Shown piece after piece: positions 19,239-27,906 of a DNA stretch of 64,000 bases. The position numbers were made by a program, and so were the translations under genes. Each line of letters begins with the position of its first letter. Position 1 is the stretch's first letter. Source of the DNA: UBA2862 sp045658005 (GTDB taxonomy: Bacteria; Bacillota; Clostridia; Christensenellales; Aristaeellaceae); assembly GCA_045658005.1 (NCBI GenBank), contig JAZOUD010000125.1, forward strand, positions 1 through 64,000, written 5' to 3'. The notes under the pieces were generated by a model, which saw nothing but the letters and a program-made list of their open reading frames with translations, did no database searches and had not been told where the DNA came from.

Positions 19239-20273
19239 ATGATTCAAATGCAAATGGAATTCGTACGAAAGATGCCCCTGCCCCAGGAGCTGCTGCGGGA
19301 CTATCCCATCGGCGAGGCAATGAAGCGCCGGAAGGCGGCGCGGGATCAGCAGATCGCGGACATCATCACGGGCAGGGACGATCGGCTGCTGCTGATCATC
19401 GGGCCCTGCTCGGCGGACCGGGAGGACGCCGTGCTGGACTACATGCACCGGCTTTCGGAGGTGGAACAGCAGGTCCGGGACCGTCTGATGATCGTACCCC
19501 GGGTGTACACCAACAAACCCCGCACCAAGGGCGTGGGCTACAAGGGCATGCTGCATCAGCCCGACCCGGACAAGGGCGAGGATATGCTGGCGGGCATCAT
19601 AGCCATCCGTGAACTGCACACCCGCATCCTCCGGGAGACGGGGTTCAGTTGCGCCGACGAGATGCTGTATCCGTCCAATTACAGCTACCTCTCCGACCTG
19701 CTGAGCTATGTGGCCGTGGGCGCGCGCTCCGTGGAGAACCAGGAGCACCGCCTGGTGGCCAGCGGCCTGGGTGTGGCGGCGGGCATGAAGAACCCCAGCG
19801 CCGGGGACATCACCGTGATGATGAATTCCATCGCTGCGGCCCAGAGCCCCCAGGAATTCATCTATCGAAGCTGGGAGGTGCGCACCCCCGGCAACCCGCT
19901 GGCCCACGCGATCCTCCGGGGTTTCGTGGACAACTTCGGACGCTCCCATCCCAACTACCACTATGAAAACCTGTGGGAGCTCCTGGAGCTTTACAAGAAG
20001 AGCGGCCTTCAGAACCCCGCCGTGATCGTGGACACCAACCACAACAATTCGGGCAAGCGCTACCTGGAGCAGATCCGCATCGGCAAGGACGTGATGCACA
20101 GCCGCGCTCTGTCCCCGGACATCCGCGGCCTAGTGAAGGGCCTGATGGTGGAAAGCTACCTGGAGGACGGCTGCCAGAAGCCCGGTGAGGGCGTCTACGG
20201 CAGGTCCATCACCGATCCGTGCCTGGGCTGGGAGAAGACAAAGGAATTGATCTACAGATTGGCGGAATATTGA
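19239..20273 (+). CDS. aroF: DAHP synthase, type I alpha
   Basis: The enzyme joins PEP and erythrose 4-phosphate in the first step of the shikimate pathway. The 344-residue product shows the family motifs IIGPCSADRE, PRVYTNKPRT, KNPSAGD and DTNHNNSGK; length is normal for the AroF/G/H type. Sequence alone does not show which aromatic amino acid inhibits it. The start ATG at 19239 has only a weak ribosome site, so coupling to the preceding ATPase gene is likely; ATG codons 4 and 6 are alternatives. Confidence 0.93.
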   Translation: MIQMQMEFVRKMPLPQELLRDYPIGEAMKRRKAARDQQIADIITGRDDRLLLIIGPCSADREDAVLDYMHRLSEVEQQVRDRLMIVPRVYTNKPRTKGVGYKGMLHQPDPDKGEDMLAGIIAIRELHTRILRETGFSCADEMLYPSNYSYLSDLLSYVAVGARSVENQEHRLVASGLGVAAGMKNPSAGDITVMMNSIAAAQSPQEFIYRSWEVRTPGNPLAHAILRGFVDNFGRSHPNYHYENLWELLELYKKSGLQNPAVIVDTNHNNSGKRYLEQIRIGKDVMHSRALSPDIRGLVKGLMVESYLEDGCQKPGEGVYGRSITDPCLGWEKTKELIYRLAEY

Positions 20274-20277
20274 AAGA

Positions 20278-20298
20278 CGGGCATTTGCCCGCCTTTTT
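20278..20298. terminator. terminator between converging aromatic operons
   Basis: CGGGCA-TT-TGCCCG followed by CCTTTTTC stands between the DAHP synthase stop and the stop of the minus-strand ACT gene. It ends the plus-strand operon and may act on both. Confidence 0.8.
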
Positions 20299-20714
20299 CA
20301 ATCCAGCCGTTCAAGCATATTATACCCCTTTGCCTGAAGGAAGCCTTCCACCTCCATGATATCTTGTGTGCGAAGTATCGCTACGGGACGTTTGCTCAGA
20401 CTTGAATAGGTCACGTACAGGTAATCCAGGTTCACATTTCCCCTGTCCAGCGTATCCAGCAGCGCATTCAGGCTGCCACACTCATCCCCGATCTCCGCCG
20501 CGGCCACGGTGTCCACATGGCACAGGTACCCCGCCGTCTGCATACACTGAAGCGCCGCGTCGGTGTCGCTCACCAGCATGCGGATGATGCCGAACTCCGC
20601 ACTGTCGTTGGTGACCAACGTATTCATGTTGATATTCGCTTCCGCCAGCGCCCGGGTCACCTGGTGCATGGCGCCCTTTTTGTTTTCTGCGAATATGGAT
20701 AACTGCCGTATCAC
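20298..20714 (-). CDS. double ACT-domain regulatory protein
   Basis: The 138-residue product consists of two ACT folds (about 1-66 and 68-136) and no enzyme domain, the COG4747 type. ACT domains bind amino acids. The start motif QLSIFAENKKGAMHQVTRAL is typical. It is the last gene of the trp operon: GTG at 20714 overlaps the trpA stop by 4 bases. A role in sensing an aromatic amino acid, or in regulating a partner such as chorismate mutase or a ligase, is inference from this position. Confidence 0.82.
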   Translation of the reverse strand: MIRQLSIFAENKKGAMHQVTRALAEANINMNTLVTNDSAEFGIIRMLVSDTDAALQCMQTAGYLCHVDTVAAAEIGDECGSLNALLDTLDRGNVNLDYLYVTYSSLSKRPVAILRTQDIMEVEGFLQAKGYNMLERLD

Positions 20715-21484
20715 GTGCGCATACCTTCTTTCATCGATTTGACGTATTCATTCACATATTTCGGGGCATTCTTTCCATGCTCGGCAATCAGACGCACGAT
20801 GGCGCTGCCCACGATGGCCCCGTCGGAGAGGCAGGCCATCTTCTTCGCCTGCGCTGGGGTGGAAATGCCAAAGCCCACGGCGCAGGGGATGGAAGCATTC
20901 TCGCGCACCAACTTCACCATCGCGCCGATGTCGGTGGTAATCTCGCTGCGCACGCCGGTGACGCCCATGGACGATACGATATACAGGAAGCCCTCGGCCT
21001 CCTTCGCGATCATGGCCACGCGGTTCTCGCTGGTGGGCGCGATGAGACTGATGAACGCAAGCCCCCGCGCACGGCAGGCCGGGGCGAACTCCTCCTTCTC
21101 CTCAAAGGGCACGTCAGGCAGGATCATGCCGTCGATGCCTGCCGCGACGCATTTGTCACAGAAGCGCTCGATGCCGTAGGAATAGACAACATTGGCGTAG
21201 GTCATGAACACCATCGGTACTGTCACGTCTCTTCGCAATTCCTGTACCAGTTCAAAGATCTTGTCGGTGGTTACCCCGCCCTTGAGCGCCCGCTCGTTGG
21301 CGGCTTGGATCACCGGGCCTTCGGCGGTGGGGTCGGAGAAGGGAATGCCCAGCTCGATCAGGTCCGCGCCGCCCCGTACCGCCGCGCGAACGCAGGCCGC
21401 CGTGGTCTCAAGGTCCGGGTCGCCGCAGGTGATGAAGGCGATGAACGCCTTGCCGTGGTCAAAGGCTCTTTTGATATTACTCAC
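20711..21484 (-). CDS. trpA: tryptophan synthase alpha chain
   Basis: TrpA cleaves indole-3-glycerol phosphate and passes indole to TrpB through a tunnel. The product is 257 residues. The family motif LIELGIPFSDPTAEGPVIQ holds the catalytic Asp, and the first catalytic Glu is expected in that segment. GFGIST marks the phosphate site. GTG at 21484 overlaps the trpB end by 8 bases and has a GGGGGGAG ribosome site. The frame is open nine codons further, but those codons lie inside trpB. Confidence 0.95.
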   Translation of the reverse strand: MSNIKRAFDHGKAFIAFITCGDPDLETTAACVRAAVRGGADLIELGIPFSDPTAEGPVIQAANERALKGGVTTDKIFELVQELRRDVTVPMVFMTYANVVYSYGIERFCDKCVAAGIDGMILPDVPFEEKEEFAPACRARGLAFISLIAPTSENRVAMIAKEAEGFLYIVSSMGVTGVRSEITTDIGAMVKLVRENASIPCAVGFGISTPAQAKKMACLSDGAIVGSAIVRLIAEHGKNAPKYVNEYVKSMKEGMRT

Positions 21485-22667
21485 TGATGTTCTCCCCCCT
21501 GTAGCGGGCAATGGCAGCGCAGTCCTTGTCGCCCCGGCCCGAGATGTTGATGACCATGATCTGATCCTTCCCCATCGTCGGCGCCAGCTTCATGGCGTGG
21601 GCCACGGCGTGTGCCGACTCGATAGCGGGGATGATGCCCTCCATGCGGGACAGGTACTCGAAAGCGTTCACGGCCTCGTCGTCGGTGACGGGCACGTATT
21701 CCGCCCGGCCCGTGTCGTGCAGCCAGGCGTGCTCCGGGCCAACGCCGGGATAATCCAGACCCGCCGAGATGGAATATACCGGGGCGATCTGGCCGTATTC
21801 ATCCTGGCAGAAGTAGGATTTCATGCCGTGGAATATGCCCAACCTGCCCGTGGCGATGGTGGCCGCCGTTTCAAAGGTGTCTACGCCCCGCCCCGCGGCC
21901 TCGCAGCCGCTGCGCCTGCCGGACTTATCCTCTATAAAGTGATAGAACGCGCCGATGGCGTTGCTGCCGCCGCCCACGCAGGCCAGCACCGCGTCGGGCA
22001 GGCAGCCCTCCTTCTCCATGAGCTGCTGCTTGATCTCTTGAGATATGACCGCCTGGAAGTCCCGCACGATGGTCGGGAAGGGGTGCGGCCCCATCACGCT
22101 GCCCAGGCAGTAGTGGGTGTCGGCAATGCGGTTTGTCCACTCCCGCATGGCAGCGGACACAGCGTCCTTCAGCGTGCCGGTGCCGGTCTCCACGGGGATG
22201 ACCTCGGCACCTAAAAGGCGCATGCGGTACACATTCAATGCCTGACGGATGGTGTCCTCTTTGCCCATGTACACCACGCATTCCATCCCCAGCAGCGCCG
22301 CCGCGGTGGCGGTGGCCACGCCGTGCTGGCCCGCGCCGGTCTCTGCAATGAGGCGGGTCTTGCCCATGCGCTTCGCCAGCAGCGCTTGCCCCAGCACGTT
22401 GTTGATCTTGTGTGCACCGGTATGGTTCAGATCCTCGCGCTTCAAGTAAATTTTCGCACCGCCCAGGTTGGCGGTCATGCGTTTTGCGAAGTAGAGCCGG
22501 CTGGGACGGCCTGCGTATTCGTTGAACAGCTCGGCCAGCTCCGCCTGAAACGATGGGTCGGCCTTGGCCGCGTTGTACGCGGCCTCCAGCTCGATTACGG
22601 CGTTCATCAGCGTCTCCGGGATATACTGCCCGCCGTGGACACCAAAGCGCCCGTTAGGATTTGTCAT
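21477..22667 (-). CDS. trpB: tryptophan synthase beta chain
   Basis: TrpB is the PLP enzyme that condenses indole with serine. The 396-residue product shows the PLP-lysine motif HTGAHKINN, the phosphate-binding GGGSNAIG loop, ETGAGQHG, and a C-terminal AHA segment, all as in TrpB1-type enzymes. The trpF stop lies 6 bases upstream, and AGGAGTG precedes ATG at 22667. Part of the T-box-controlled trp operon. Confidence 0.97.
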   Translation of the reverse strand: MTNPNGRFGVHGGQYIPETLMNAVIELEAAYNAAKADPSFQAELAELFNEYAGRPSRLYFAKRMTANLGGAKIYLKREDLNHTGAHKINNVLGQALLAKRMGKTRLIAETGAGQHGVATATAAALLGMECVVYMGKEDTIRQALNVYRMRLLGAEVIPVETGTGTLKDAVSAAMREWTNRIADTHYCLGSVMGPHPFPTIVRDFQAVISQEIKQQLMEKEGCLPDAVLACVGGGSNAIGAFYHFIEDKSGRRSGCEAAGRGVDTFETAATIATGRLGIFHGMKSYFCQDEYGQIAPVYSISAGLDYPGVGPEHAWLHDTGRAEYVPVTDDEAVNAFEYLSRMEGIIPAIESAHAVAHAMKLAPTMGKDQIMVINISGRGDKDCAAIARYRGENISE

Positions 22668-22673
22668 TGTCTA

Positions 22674-23285
22674 TCACTCCTGATGTGCTTTTCTCACCGC
22701 GCTCACAAACGCGGTCATCTTTTTATAGTCTTTCACGCCGTCCGTCTCAATGCCGCTGGAAACATCCACAGCGAAGGGATGGACGTCTTTGATGGCCCGG
22801 GCGACATTGTCCGGTCCCAGACCTCCGGCCAGGAAAAAGGGCATGTCGAAGTCCTTTAGCACCGACCAATCGAAGGCCATGCCCGTGCCGCCCGCGCCGT
22901 TGTCCAGCAGGACGTGGTCGGCGGTGCTCCGGCGCGCCCGATCGAGGTCCGCGGTGCTGTCGATTCTGAACGCCTTTATCAGGGGCCTGTCTGTCAGCTT
23001 CCGAAGGGCTTTGATATAGTCCGCGTCCTCGCTGCCGTGGAGTTGGGCGACATCGATGATCCCATCGTTAAGCAGCGCCGTCACGGCCTCCGGTACCTCG
23101 TTCACGAACACACCCACGACGCGGATGCCGGAAGCCAGTCCCTCCCGCAGAACCTTTGCCCTTTCAGGCGCAACGTATCTTTTGCTCTTCTTCGCGAACA
23201 CGAAGCCGATATAATCGGGCTGCAAATCATTCGCCCATTCGATGTCACAGGACCGCGTCAGCCCGCACAGTTTGACTTTCGTCAT
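22674..23285 (-). CDS. trpF: phosphoribosylanthranilate isomerase
   Basis: TrpF carries out the Amadori rearrangement of phosphoribosylanthranilate. The 203-residue TIM barrel starts VKLCGLTR with the catalytic Cys, and carries VFVNE, LHGSED, LLDNGAGGTG with the catalytic Asp, and LAGGL near the phosphate site. It overlaps trpC by 4 bases. It is a separate gene here, not fused to trpC as in enterobacteria. Confidence 0.95.
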   Translation of the reverse strand: MTKVKLCGLTRSCDIEWANDLQPDYIGFVFAKKSKRYVAPERAKVLREGLASGIRVVGVFVNEVPEAVTALLNDGIIDVAQLHGSEDADYIKALRKLTDRPLIKAFRIDSTADLDRARRSTADHVLLDNGAGGTGMAFDWSVLKDFDMPFFLAGGLGPDNVARAIKDVHPFAVDVSSGIETDGVKDYKKMTAFVSAVRKAHQE

Positions 23286-24064
23286 AACGTGCCTCGCAAT
23301 TCCGCGAGCTTTGTCCGCTTGTTCGCCGCGCGCATCAGCGTCTCGCCCACCAGCACCGCGTCCGCGCCCATCGCCCGGGCGGCCTGCACGTCCGAAGCGT
23401 CCCTGACGCCGCTCTCGGACACGAACAGTACATTCACTGGAATTATCGTCCGCAGGCGTCGACTGTTGCCGGTGTCCACGGTGAAGTCCTTCAAATTGCG
23501 GTTGTTCACGCCGATGATCCGCGCTCCGGCCCTCAGCGCCATTTCCACTTCGGCTTCATCGTGGGCCTCCACCAGCGCGGACAGGCCTAGGCCATCGCAG
23601 ATTTGGATATAGTCCTTCAACCACATCTCATCCAGTATCGTGCAGATCAGCAGCGCCGCCGACGCGCCCAGCAGCTTCGCCTCATAGAGCATGTAATCAT
23701 CCACGGTGAAATCCTTCCGTAGACAGGGAATGGAAACCTGTTCAGCGATTTCCCGCAAATAGTCGTCGCTGCCCAGGAACCACTTTGGCTCCGTCAGCAC
23801 GGAGATAGCCTCGGCCCCCGCTGCCTCGTAATCCTTCGCAATATCCAGATAGGGGAAGTCCGGCGCGATCAGGCCCTTGGACGGCGAAGCCTTTTTGCAT
23901 TCGCAAATGAAGGCGAGATTATCCCCGGACAGTGCCCGTTCAAAGGGGAAATCTCCCTTTGACATCGCAAGAGCTGCCCGCCGGAGCTCCGCCATGGGGC
24001 GGATTGCCTTTGCCGCCGCCACCCGCTGACGGGCGTGGTCCGCCAGTTGATCCAGTATGTTCAT
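23282..24064 (-). CDS. trpC: indole-3-glycerol phosphate synthase
   Basis: TrpC closes the indole ring by decarboxylation of the CdRP intermediate. The 260-residue TIM barrel shows the active-site motif ECKKASPSKG, VLTEPKWFLGS, LRKDF, IGVNNRNL and VSESGV, as expected for the family. Overlaps of 4 bases with trpD and trpF indicate coupled translation. Length is normal. Confidence 0.96.
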   Translation of the reverse strand: MNILDQLADHARQRVAAAKAIRPMAELRRAALAMSKGDFPFERALSGDNLAFICECKKASPSKGLIAPDFPYLDIAKDYEAAGAEAISVLTEPKWFLGSDDYLREIAEQVSIPCLRKDFTVDDYMLYEAKLLGASAALLICTILDEMWLKDYIQICDGLGLSALVEAHDEAEVEMALRAGARIIGVNNRNLKDFTVDTGNSRRLRTIIPVNVLFVSESGVRDASDVQAARAMGADAVLVGETLMRAANKRTKLAELRGTL

Positions 24065-25092
24065 GCCTCTTCCTCCGGCCTGTTGCTGACCTCGATTATC
24101 TTATCGAGGGTCGCCATGGCCCTGCCGCTGTCGATCAGTTCGCCCGCCAGCTGCACGCCCGCCGCGAGGCTTTCCGCCTTGCCGTTCAGGTACAGCCCCG
24201 CCCCGGCGTTGAGCAGCACGGCGTCGCGCCGATGGCCCCTTTCACCCCGCAGTATGGACAGGGTGATTTCCGCGTTCTCTGTGGGGGTGCCGCCCAGCAG
24301 GTCGGATTTTTGACAGCGCTCCATGCCGAAATCCTCGGGCTGGATGGTGTAGGACTTGAACCAGCCGTCCTTGAATTCGCAGATGTGGGTCGGCGCGGAA
24401 AGGCTGATCTCGTCCAGCTTGTCCGTGCCGTAGACCACCATGCCCCGTATGACGCCCAAATTGATGAGTACCTGCGCCAGTGGCTCCACCAGGTAGTCGT
24501 CGTACACGCCCAGCAGCATGGTTGTGGGCGAGGCGGGATTGGTCAGCGGCCCCAGGATGTTGAACACTGTACGAAAGCCCAGCTCCTTCCGGATCGCGCC
24601 GACATACTTCATCGAGGTGTGGTACTTCTGTGCGAAGAAGAAGCACATCCCCGCCTCGTTCAGCATTTCAACACATTTCTTTGGGCTCTGCTGGATGTTG
24701 ATTCCCAGCGCTTCCTGGCAGTCCGCTGTGCCGCACAGAGACGACGCCGCCCGGTTACCGTGCTTGGCCACCTTCACGCCGCCCGCAGCGCACACCAGCG
24801 CGGCAGAGGTGGAGATGTTGAAGCTGTGGGCGTTGTCGCCGCCGGTGCCCACGATCTCGAACACCTCCATGCCGGGGTCCACCTTCGTGGCGTGATCCCG
24901 CATGGCGGCGGCGCAGCCGGCGATCTCATCGGTGGTCTCGGCCCGGGCGCTCTTGGTAGACAGCGCCGCCAAGAACGCCGCATTCTGGGTGGGGCTGGTC
25001 TCACCGGACATGATCTCGTTCATCACGGCGTAGGCCTCGTCGTAGGTCAAATCCTCCTTGTTGACGATCTTTACGATGGCTTCCTTAATCAT
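24061..25092 (-). CDS. trpD: anthranilate phosphoribosyltransferase
   Basis: TrpD moves the phosphoribosyl group of PRPP to anthranilate. The 343-residue product contains the glycine-rich EIVGTGGDNAHSFNIST loop for PRPP, KHGNRAASS, and NILGPLTNPA. The second metal site is expected in LDEIS. It is not fused to trpG; 12 bases separate the two genes. A GGAGGC site precedes ATG at 25092. Confidence 0.96.
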   Translation of the reverse strand: MIKEAIVKIVNKEDLTYDEAYAVMNEIMSGETSPTQNAAFLAALSTKSARAETTDEIAGCAAAMRDHATKVDPGMEVFEIVGTGGDNAHSFNISTSAALVCAAGGVKVAKHGNRAASSLCGTADCQEALGINIQQSPKKCVEMLNEAGMCFFFAQKYHTSMKYVGAIRKELGFRTVFNILGPLTNPASPTTMLLGVYDDYLVEPLAQVLINLGVIRGMVVYGTDKLDEISLSAPTHICEFKDGWFKSYTIQPEDFGMERCQKSDLLGGTPTENAEITLSILRGERGHRRDAVLLNAGAGLYLNGKAESLAAGVQLAGELIDSGRAMATLDKIIEVSNRPEEEA

Positions 25093-25104
25093 GGCGCTGC
25101 CTCC

Positions 25105-25689
25105 TTACAGTTCGATGAAGTTCCTGAGCATCTGTTTCCCGTCTGGGGTCAGTATGGATTCGGGGTGAAACTGCACCCCGAAGGTGGGGTGTTGCGTATG
25201 CTGCACAGCCATGACCTCACCCTCCAGTGGGAGCAGACCTTCCGCTGTCATGGCGGTAACCTTCAGGCATTCGGGCAGGGTATCCGGGTCGGCGGCGAGG
25301 GAGTGATACCGTGCCACCGGGACGACTTCCGGCAGTCCTGCGAACAGAGGACAGTTCAAATCTATTTTGGCGTCGGACTGCTTGCCGTGCATTAGCCGTT
25401 TCGCGTAGGTCACCGTCGCCCCGAAGGCGGCGCAAATGGCCTGATGGCCCAGGCACACGCCCAGTATGGGAAACCTGCCCGTCAGCTCACAGGCGACCTC
25501 GACGATGTTCCCGGCGTCCTCCGGCCTGCCCGGACCGGGGGAAATGATGATGCGCTCCGGGTTCAGGGCGATGATCTCCGAAACGCTCAGTTCGTCGTTG
25601 CGCACGACCCGGATGTCCGGGTTCAGCTCTCCCACCAACTGATAGAGGTTGTAGGAAAAGCTGTCGTAGTTGTCGATCAGCAATATCAT
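25105..25689 (-). CDS. trpG: anthranilate synthase glutaminase subunit
   Basis: TrpG releases ammonia from glutamine for TrpE. The 194-residue class I amidotransferase has all catalytic parts: nucleophile Cys in GVCLGHQ, and His/Glu in QFHPES near the C-terminus; SPGPGRPEDAG forms the oxyanion region. ATG at 25689 overlaps the trpE stop by 4 bases. The same type of protein can also serve PabB if no pabA exists elsewhere; that cannot be judged here. Confidence 0.95.
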   Translation of the reverse strand: MILLIDNYDSFSYNLYQLVGELNPDIRVVRNDELSVSEIIALNPERIIISPGPGRPEDAGNIVEVACELTGRFPILGVCLGHQAICAAFGATVTYAKRLMHGKQSDAKIDLNCPLFAGLPEVVPVARYHSLAADPDTLPECLKVTAMTAEGLLPLEGEVMAVQHTQHPTFGVQFHPESILTPDGKQMLRNFIEL

Positions 25690-27152
25690 TCTTCCACCTC
25701 CCCGGCCTGTTCCAGAGCGTTCATCACCGCTTTGGCCTTGTTGATGCACTCCTGGTATTCCTTTTCGGGCACCGAATCCGCCACAATGCCCGCGCCGCTG
25801 CGGACGAACACCCTCCCGTTCTTCTTCCAGGCGATGCGGATGGCGATACAGGTGTCCATGTTGCCGGTGAAGTCGATGTAGCCGATAGCCCCGCCGTAGA
25901 TGCCGCGCTTGTTGTTCTCCAGTTCCCCGATCAGCTGGCAGGCCCGCAGCTTTGGCGCGCCGGAGAGCGTGCCAGCGGGAAGCACCGCCTCGATGGCATC
26001 CAGGGCGTCCTTGTCCTCCCGGATCTCACCCCGCACGGTGCTTCCGATGTGCATGACGTGGGAAAAGCGCTCGATGCTGTGCAACTTCTCCACCACCACC
26101 GTACCGAATCGGCTGATACGCCCCAAGTCGTTTCGCCCCAGGTCCACCAGCATGTTGTGCTCTGCAAGCTCCTTTTCGTCCGAGAGCAGCTCCGCCTCCA
26201 GCGCCTGATCCTCCCCGTCGGTTCTGCCCCTTGGTCGGGTCCCCGCCAACGGGAAGGTGTGCAGCACACCGTCCTTTAGCTTTACCAGCGTCTCCGGCGA
26301 CGCCCCGGCCACCTCCACGTCGGTGCCGCTGAAATAGAACATGTAGGGCGACGGGTTGATGGTGCGCAGTATGCGGTAGGCGTTCAGCAGGCTTCCTTCA
26401 AAAGGCGCGGACAGCCGGTTGGACAGCACGATCTGGAAGATGTCGCCCTCCCGGATGTGGTGCTTGGCCCGCTCCACCATGTCGCAATACTGCGCTTCGT
26501 CGAAAAGCTGCTCCACTGGGCCGGTCATGTGCCCACCCGGTTCCTCCCGGCGCTCCCCGGTCAGCAGCAGCTCCCGCAGCTGTTTGAGTTCCAGCGCCGC
26601 CTTGCTGTAGCCGGTGTCCCCGTCCTCCAGCCGCATGTTGACGATCAGCACGATCTTCTGGCGGAAGTGGTCGAAGGCGATCACCTTGTCGAACAGCATT
26701 ACGTCCACGTCCTGAAAGTGCTCGGAATCCTCCACGTCCATTTTGACCGAGGGCTCGCTGTAGCCCAGGTAGTCGTAGGCGAAGTAGCCCACCAGCCCGC
26801 CGGTGAAGGGTGGCAGACCGGGCAGGCGCGGGCTTTTGTAGTCCGAAAGGATCTGCCGCAGCACCACCGAAGGGTCGTCGGTATGCATCCGCACGCTGCC
26901 CGCCTTCATCTCCCCATCCAGGCAGGTGATGTCCAGCGCCGGGTCAAAGCCCAGGAAGGTGTACCGGCCCCAGCGCTCCCGGTCCTCGGCGGATTCCAGC
27001 AGATAGCAGTGCGTGGACACGCCCTTCAATATGCGCAGGCATTCGATGGGCGTCAGCCGGTCGGAGAGCATTTCGCAGCTCAGCGGCAGCACCCGATATT
27101 TGCCGGACGCGGCATAACGCCGGGCCTCTTCCAGACTCGGAAATATCTTCAT
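25686..27152 (-). CDS. trpE: anthranilate synthase large subunit
   Basis: TrpE makes anthranilate from chorismate. The 488-residue product has the feedback-tryptophan motif LLES (CYLLESAEDRERWGRYTF) near residue 52, and the C-terminal chorismate-binding domain with PEMLVRL-like SPETLVKLKDG, GTRPRG, LVDLGRNDLGR and LPAGTLSGAPK. Presence of LLES suggests that the enzyme is inhibited by tryptophan. ATG at 27152 follows GGAGGTGACGCAG. It is the first gene of trpEGDCFBA-ACT and is controlled by the T-box directly upstream. Confidence 0.97.
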   Translation of the reverse strand: MKIFPSLEEARRYAASGKYRVLPLSCEMLSDRLTPIECLRILKGVSTHCYLLESAEDRERWGRYTFLGFDPALDITCLDGEMKAGSVRMHTDDPSVVLRQILSDYKSPRLPGLPPFTGGLVGYFAYDYLGYSEPSVKMDVEDSEHFQDVDVMLFDKVIAFDHFRQKIVLIVNMRLEDGDTGYSKAALELKQLRELLLTGERREEPGGHMTGPVEQLFDEAQYCDMVERAKHHIREGDIFQIVLSNRLSAPFEGSLLNAYRILRTINPSPYMFYFSGTDVEVAGASPETLVKLKDGVLHTFPLAGTRPRGRTDGEDQALEAELLSDEKELAEHNMLVDLGRNDLGRISRFGTVVVEKLHSIERFSHVMHIGSTVRGEIREDKDALDAIEAVLPAGTLSGAPKLRACQLIGELENNKRGIYGGAIGYIDFTGNMDTCIAIRIAWKKNGRVFVRSGAGIVADSVPEKEYQECINKAKAVMNALEQAGEVEE

Positions 27153-27167
27153 CTGCGTCACCTCCAT

Positions 27168-27450
27168 AAAAAATGTCCCTGACAGTATTCCTGTCAAGGA
27201 CGAATAAATCAATTATCCGCGGTGCCACCTTGAATTCACGGGATCGCTCCGTGCGCTTTGCGGGATACCAATATATCCCCGGCAACTGACGTATGCCTCA
27301 CGTCGCGTGATACTCTGCGTAAACCACATTTCCCCGCGCCCTCAGCGGTCCATTTGACGGTTTGTTTCCTGCCCGATTTTCAGCATCGCGGGCTCTCTGT
27401 GAAGGCATCGCCGCCGTTATCTCCGCTTCAACGGTTTAATCTATTAAATT
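27168..27450 (-). promoter_or_regulatory. T-box riboswitch (Trp) of the trp operon
   Basis: The leader ends with the T-box sequence AAGGTGGCACCGCGG (27217-27231, minus strand). An intrinsic terminator follows, GTCCTTGACAG / CTGTCAGGGAC (27175-27201) with a run of six U. Uncharged tRNA would pair with the T-box and prevent the terminator. A TGG followed by A at 27350-27352 lies on the 3' side of stem I and is the best specifier candidate, giving tRNA-Trp, which fits the operon. Stem I begins near 27430. Confidence 0.92.
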
Positions 27451-27456
27451 GTTGAA

Positions 27457-27485
27457 ATTATAGCACGATGCATGGAGGATGTCAA
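27457..27485 (-). promoter_or_regulatory. consensus promoter of the trp operon
   Basis: On the minus strand TTGACA (27480-27485), a 17-base spacer and TATAAT (27457-27462) match the consensus fully and stand just before the T-box leader. Confidence 0.88.
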
Positions 27486-27519
27486 GGTCTTTGGAATGTA
27501 ATTTATTGGTTTACAATGT

Positions 27520-27730
27520 TTAAATAATGGATTTATCCATGTGGCAAATGCACAGAACGGCTTTTTCACATCCAAGATCCCTTGCAAGTTCATGATAGGG
27601 ATAGGATAGGATATCCACGCCGTACATTTCCGGGGGCTGGAGATGATTCTCCGCTTGTAGGCGGGCGCTTTTCTGCTCATCAAAGATGCCAGTATTAAGA
27701 GCAAGTTTGATACATGGTTGGATGAGGAAT
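27520..27730 (-). pseudogene. possible 3' fragment of an unknown gene
   Basis: Between the trp promoter and the next promoter, the minus strand reads about 70 codons without a stop. The frame includes MYGVDILSYPYHELARDLG and CEKAVLCICHMDK before TAA at 27520. The composition looks like real protein, but there is no start codon at a sensible place, no ribosome site, and a TAG stands just upstream in frame. I do not recognise the family. It may be the tail of a lost gene. Confidence 0.35.
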
Positions 27731-27771
27731 GGTTCCGCACATCGCTTCTGCTATTATCATCGACGTTTTTC

Positions 27772-27800
27772 TTGACAAAACCACTGGAGCATAATATAAT
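27772..27800 (+). promoter_or_regulatory. consensus promoter of the PEP-synthase-like gene
   Basis: TTGACA (27772-27777), a 17-base spacer and TATAAT (27795-27800), both perfect. Transcription should start near 27807, only about nine bases before the hairpin at 27816. Confidence 0.88.
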
Positions 27801-27815
27801 ACTTTCAATACAGTA

Positions 27816-27871
27816 GGCGCAAGGGTGTGCTAACGGGATTGATCCCCACGCATACCCTTGCGCCTTTGTTT
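27816..27871 (+). promoter_or_regulatory. 5'-end terminator-like hairpin, shared type
   Basis: GGCGCAAGGGTGTGC (27816-27830) pairs with GCATACCCTTGCGCC (27850-27864), 15 pairs including one G-U; a small GGGAT/ATCCC hairpin sits in the loop. TTTGTTTG follows. The same GCAAGGG stem recurs at the 5' ends of amt-glnB (43293) and glnA (40946). It looks like a regulated terminator; the regulator is unknown, and the ANTAR protein encoded at 39014 is a candidate. Confidence 0.8.
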
Positions 27872-27906
27872 GTGCACGTGAACGGACTTTCGGGGAGGCG
27901 AATGAC

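Noticed and set aside
27168..27450. Short protein-coding frames in the trp leader
   Set aside because: The region is fully explained by the T-box structure and its terminator.
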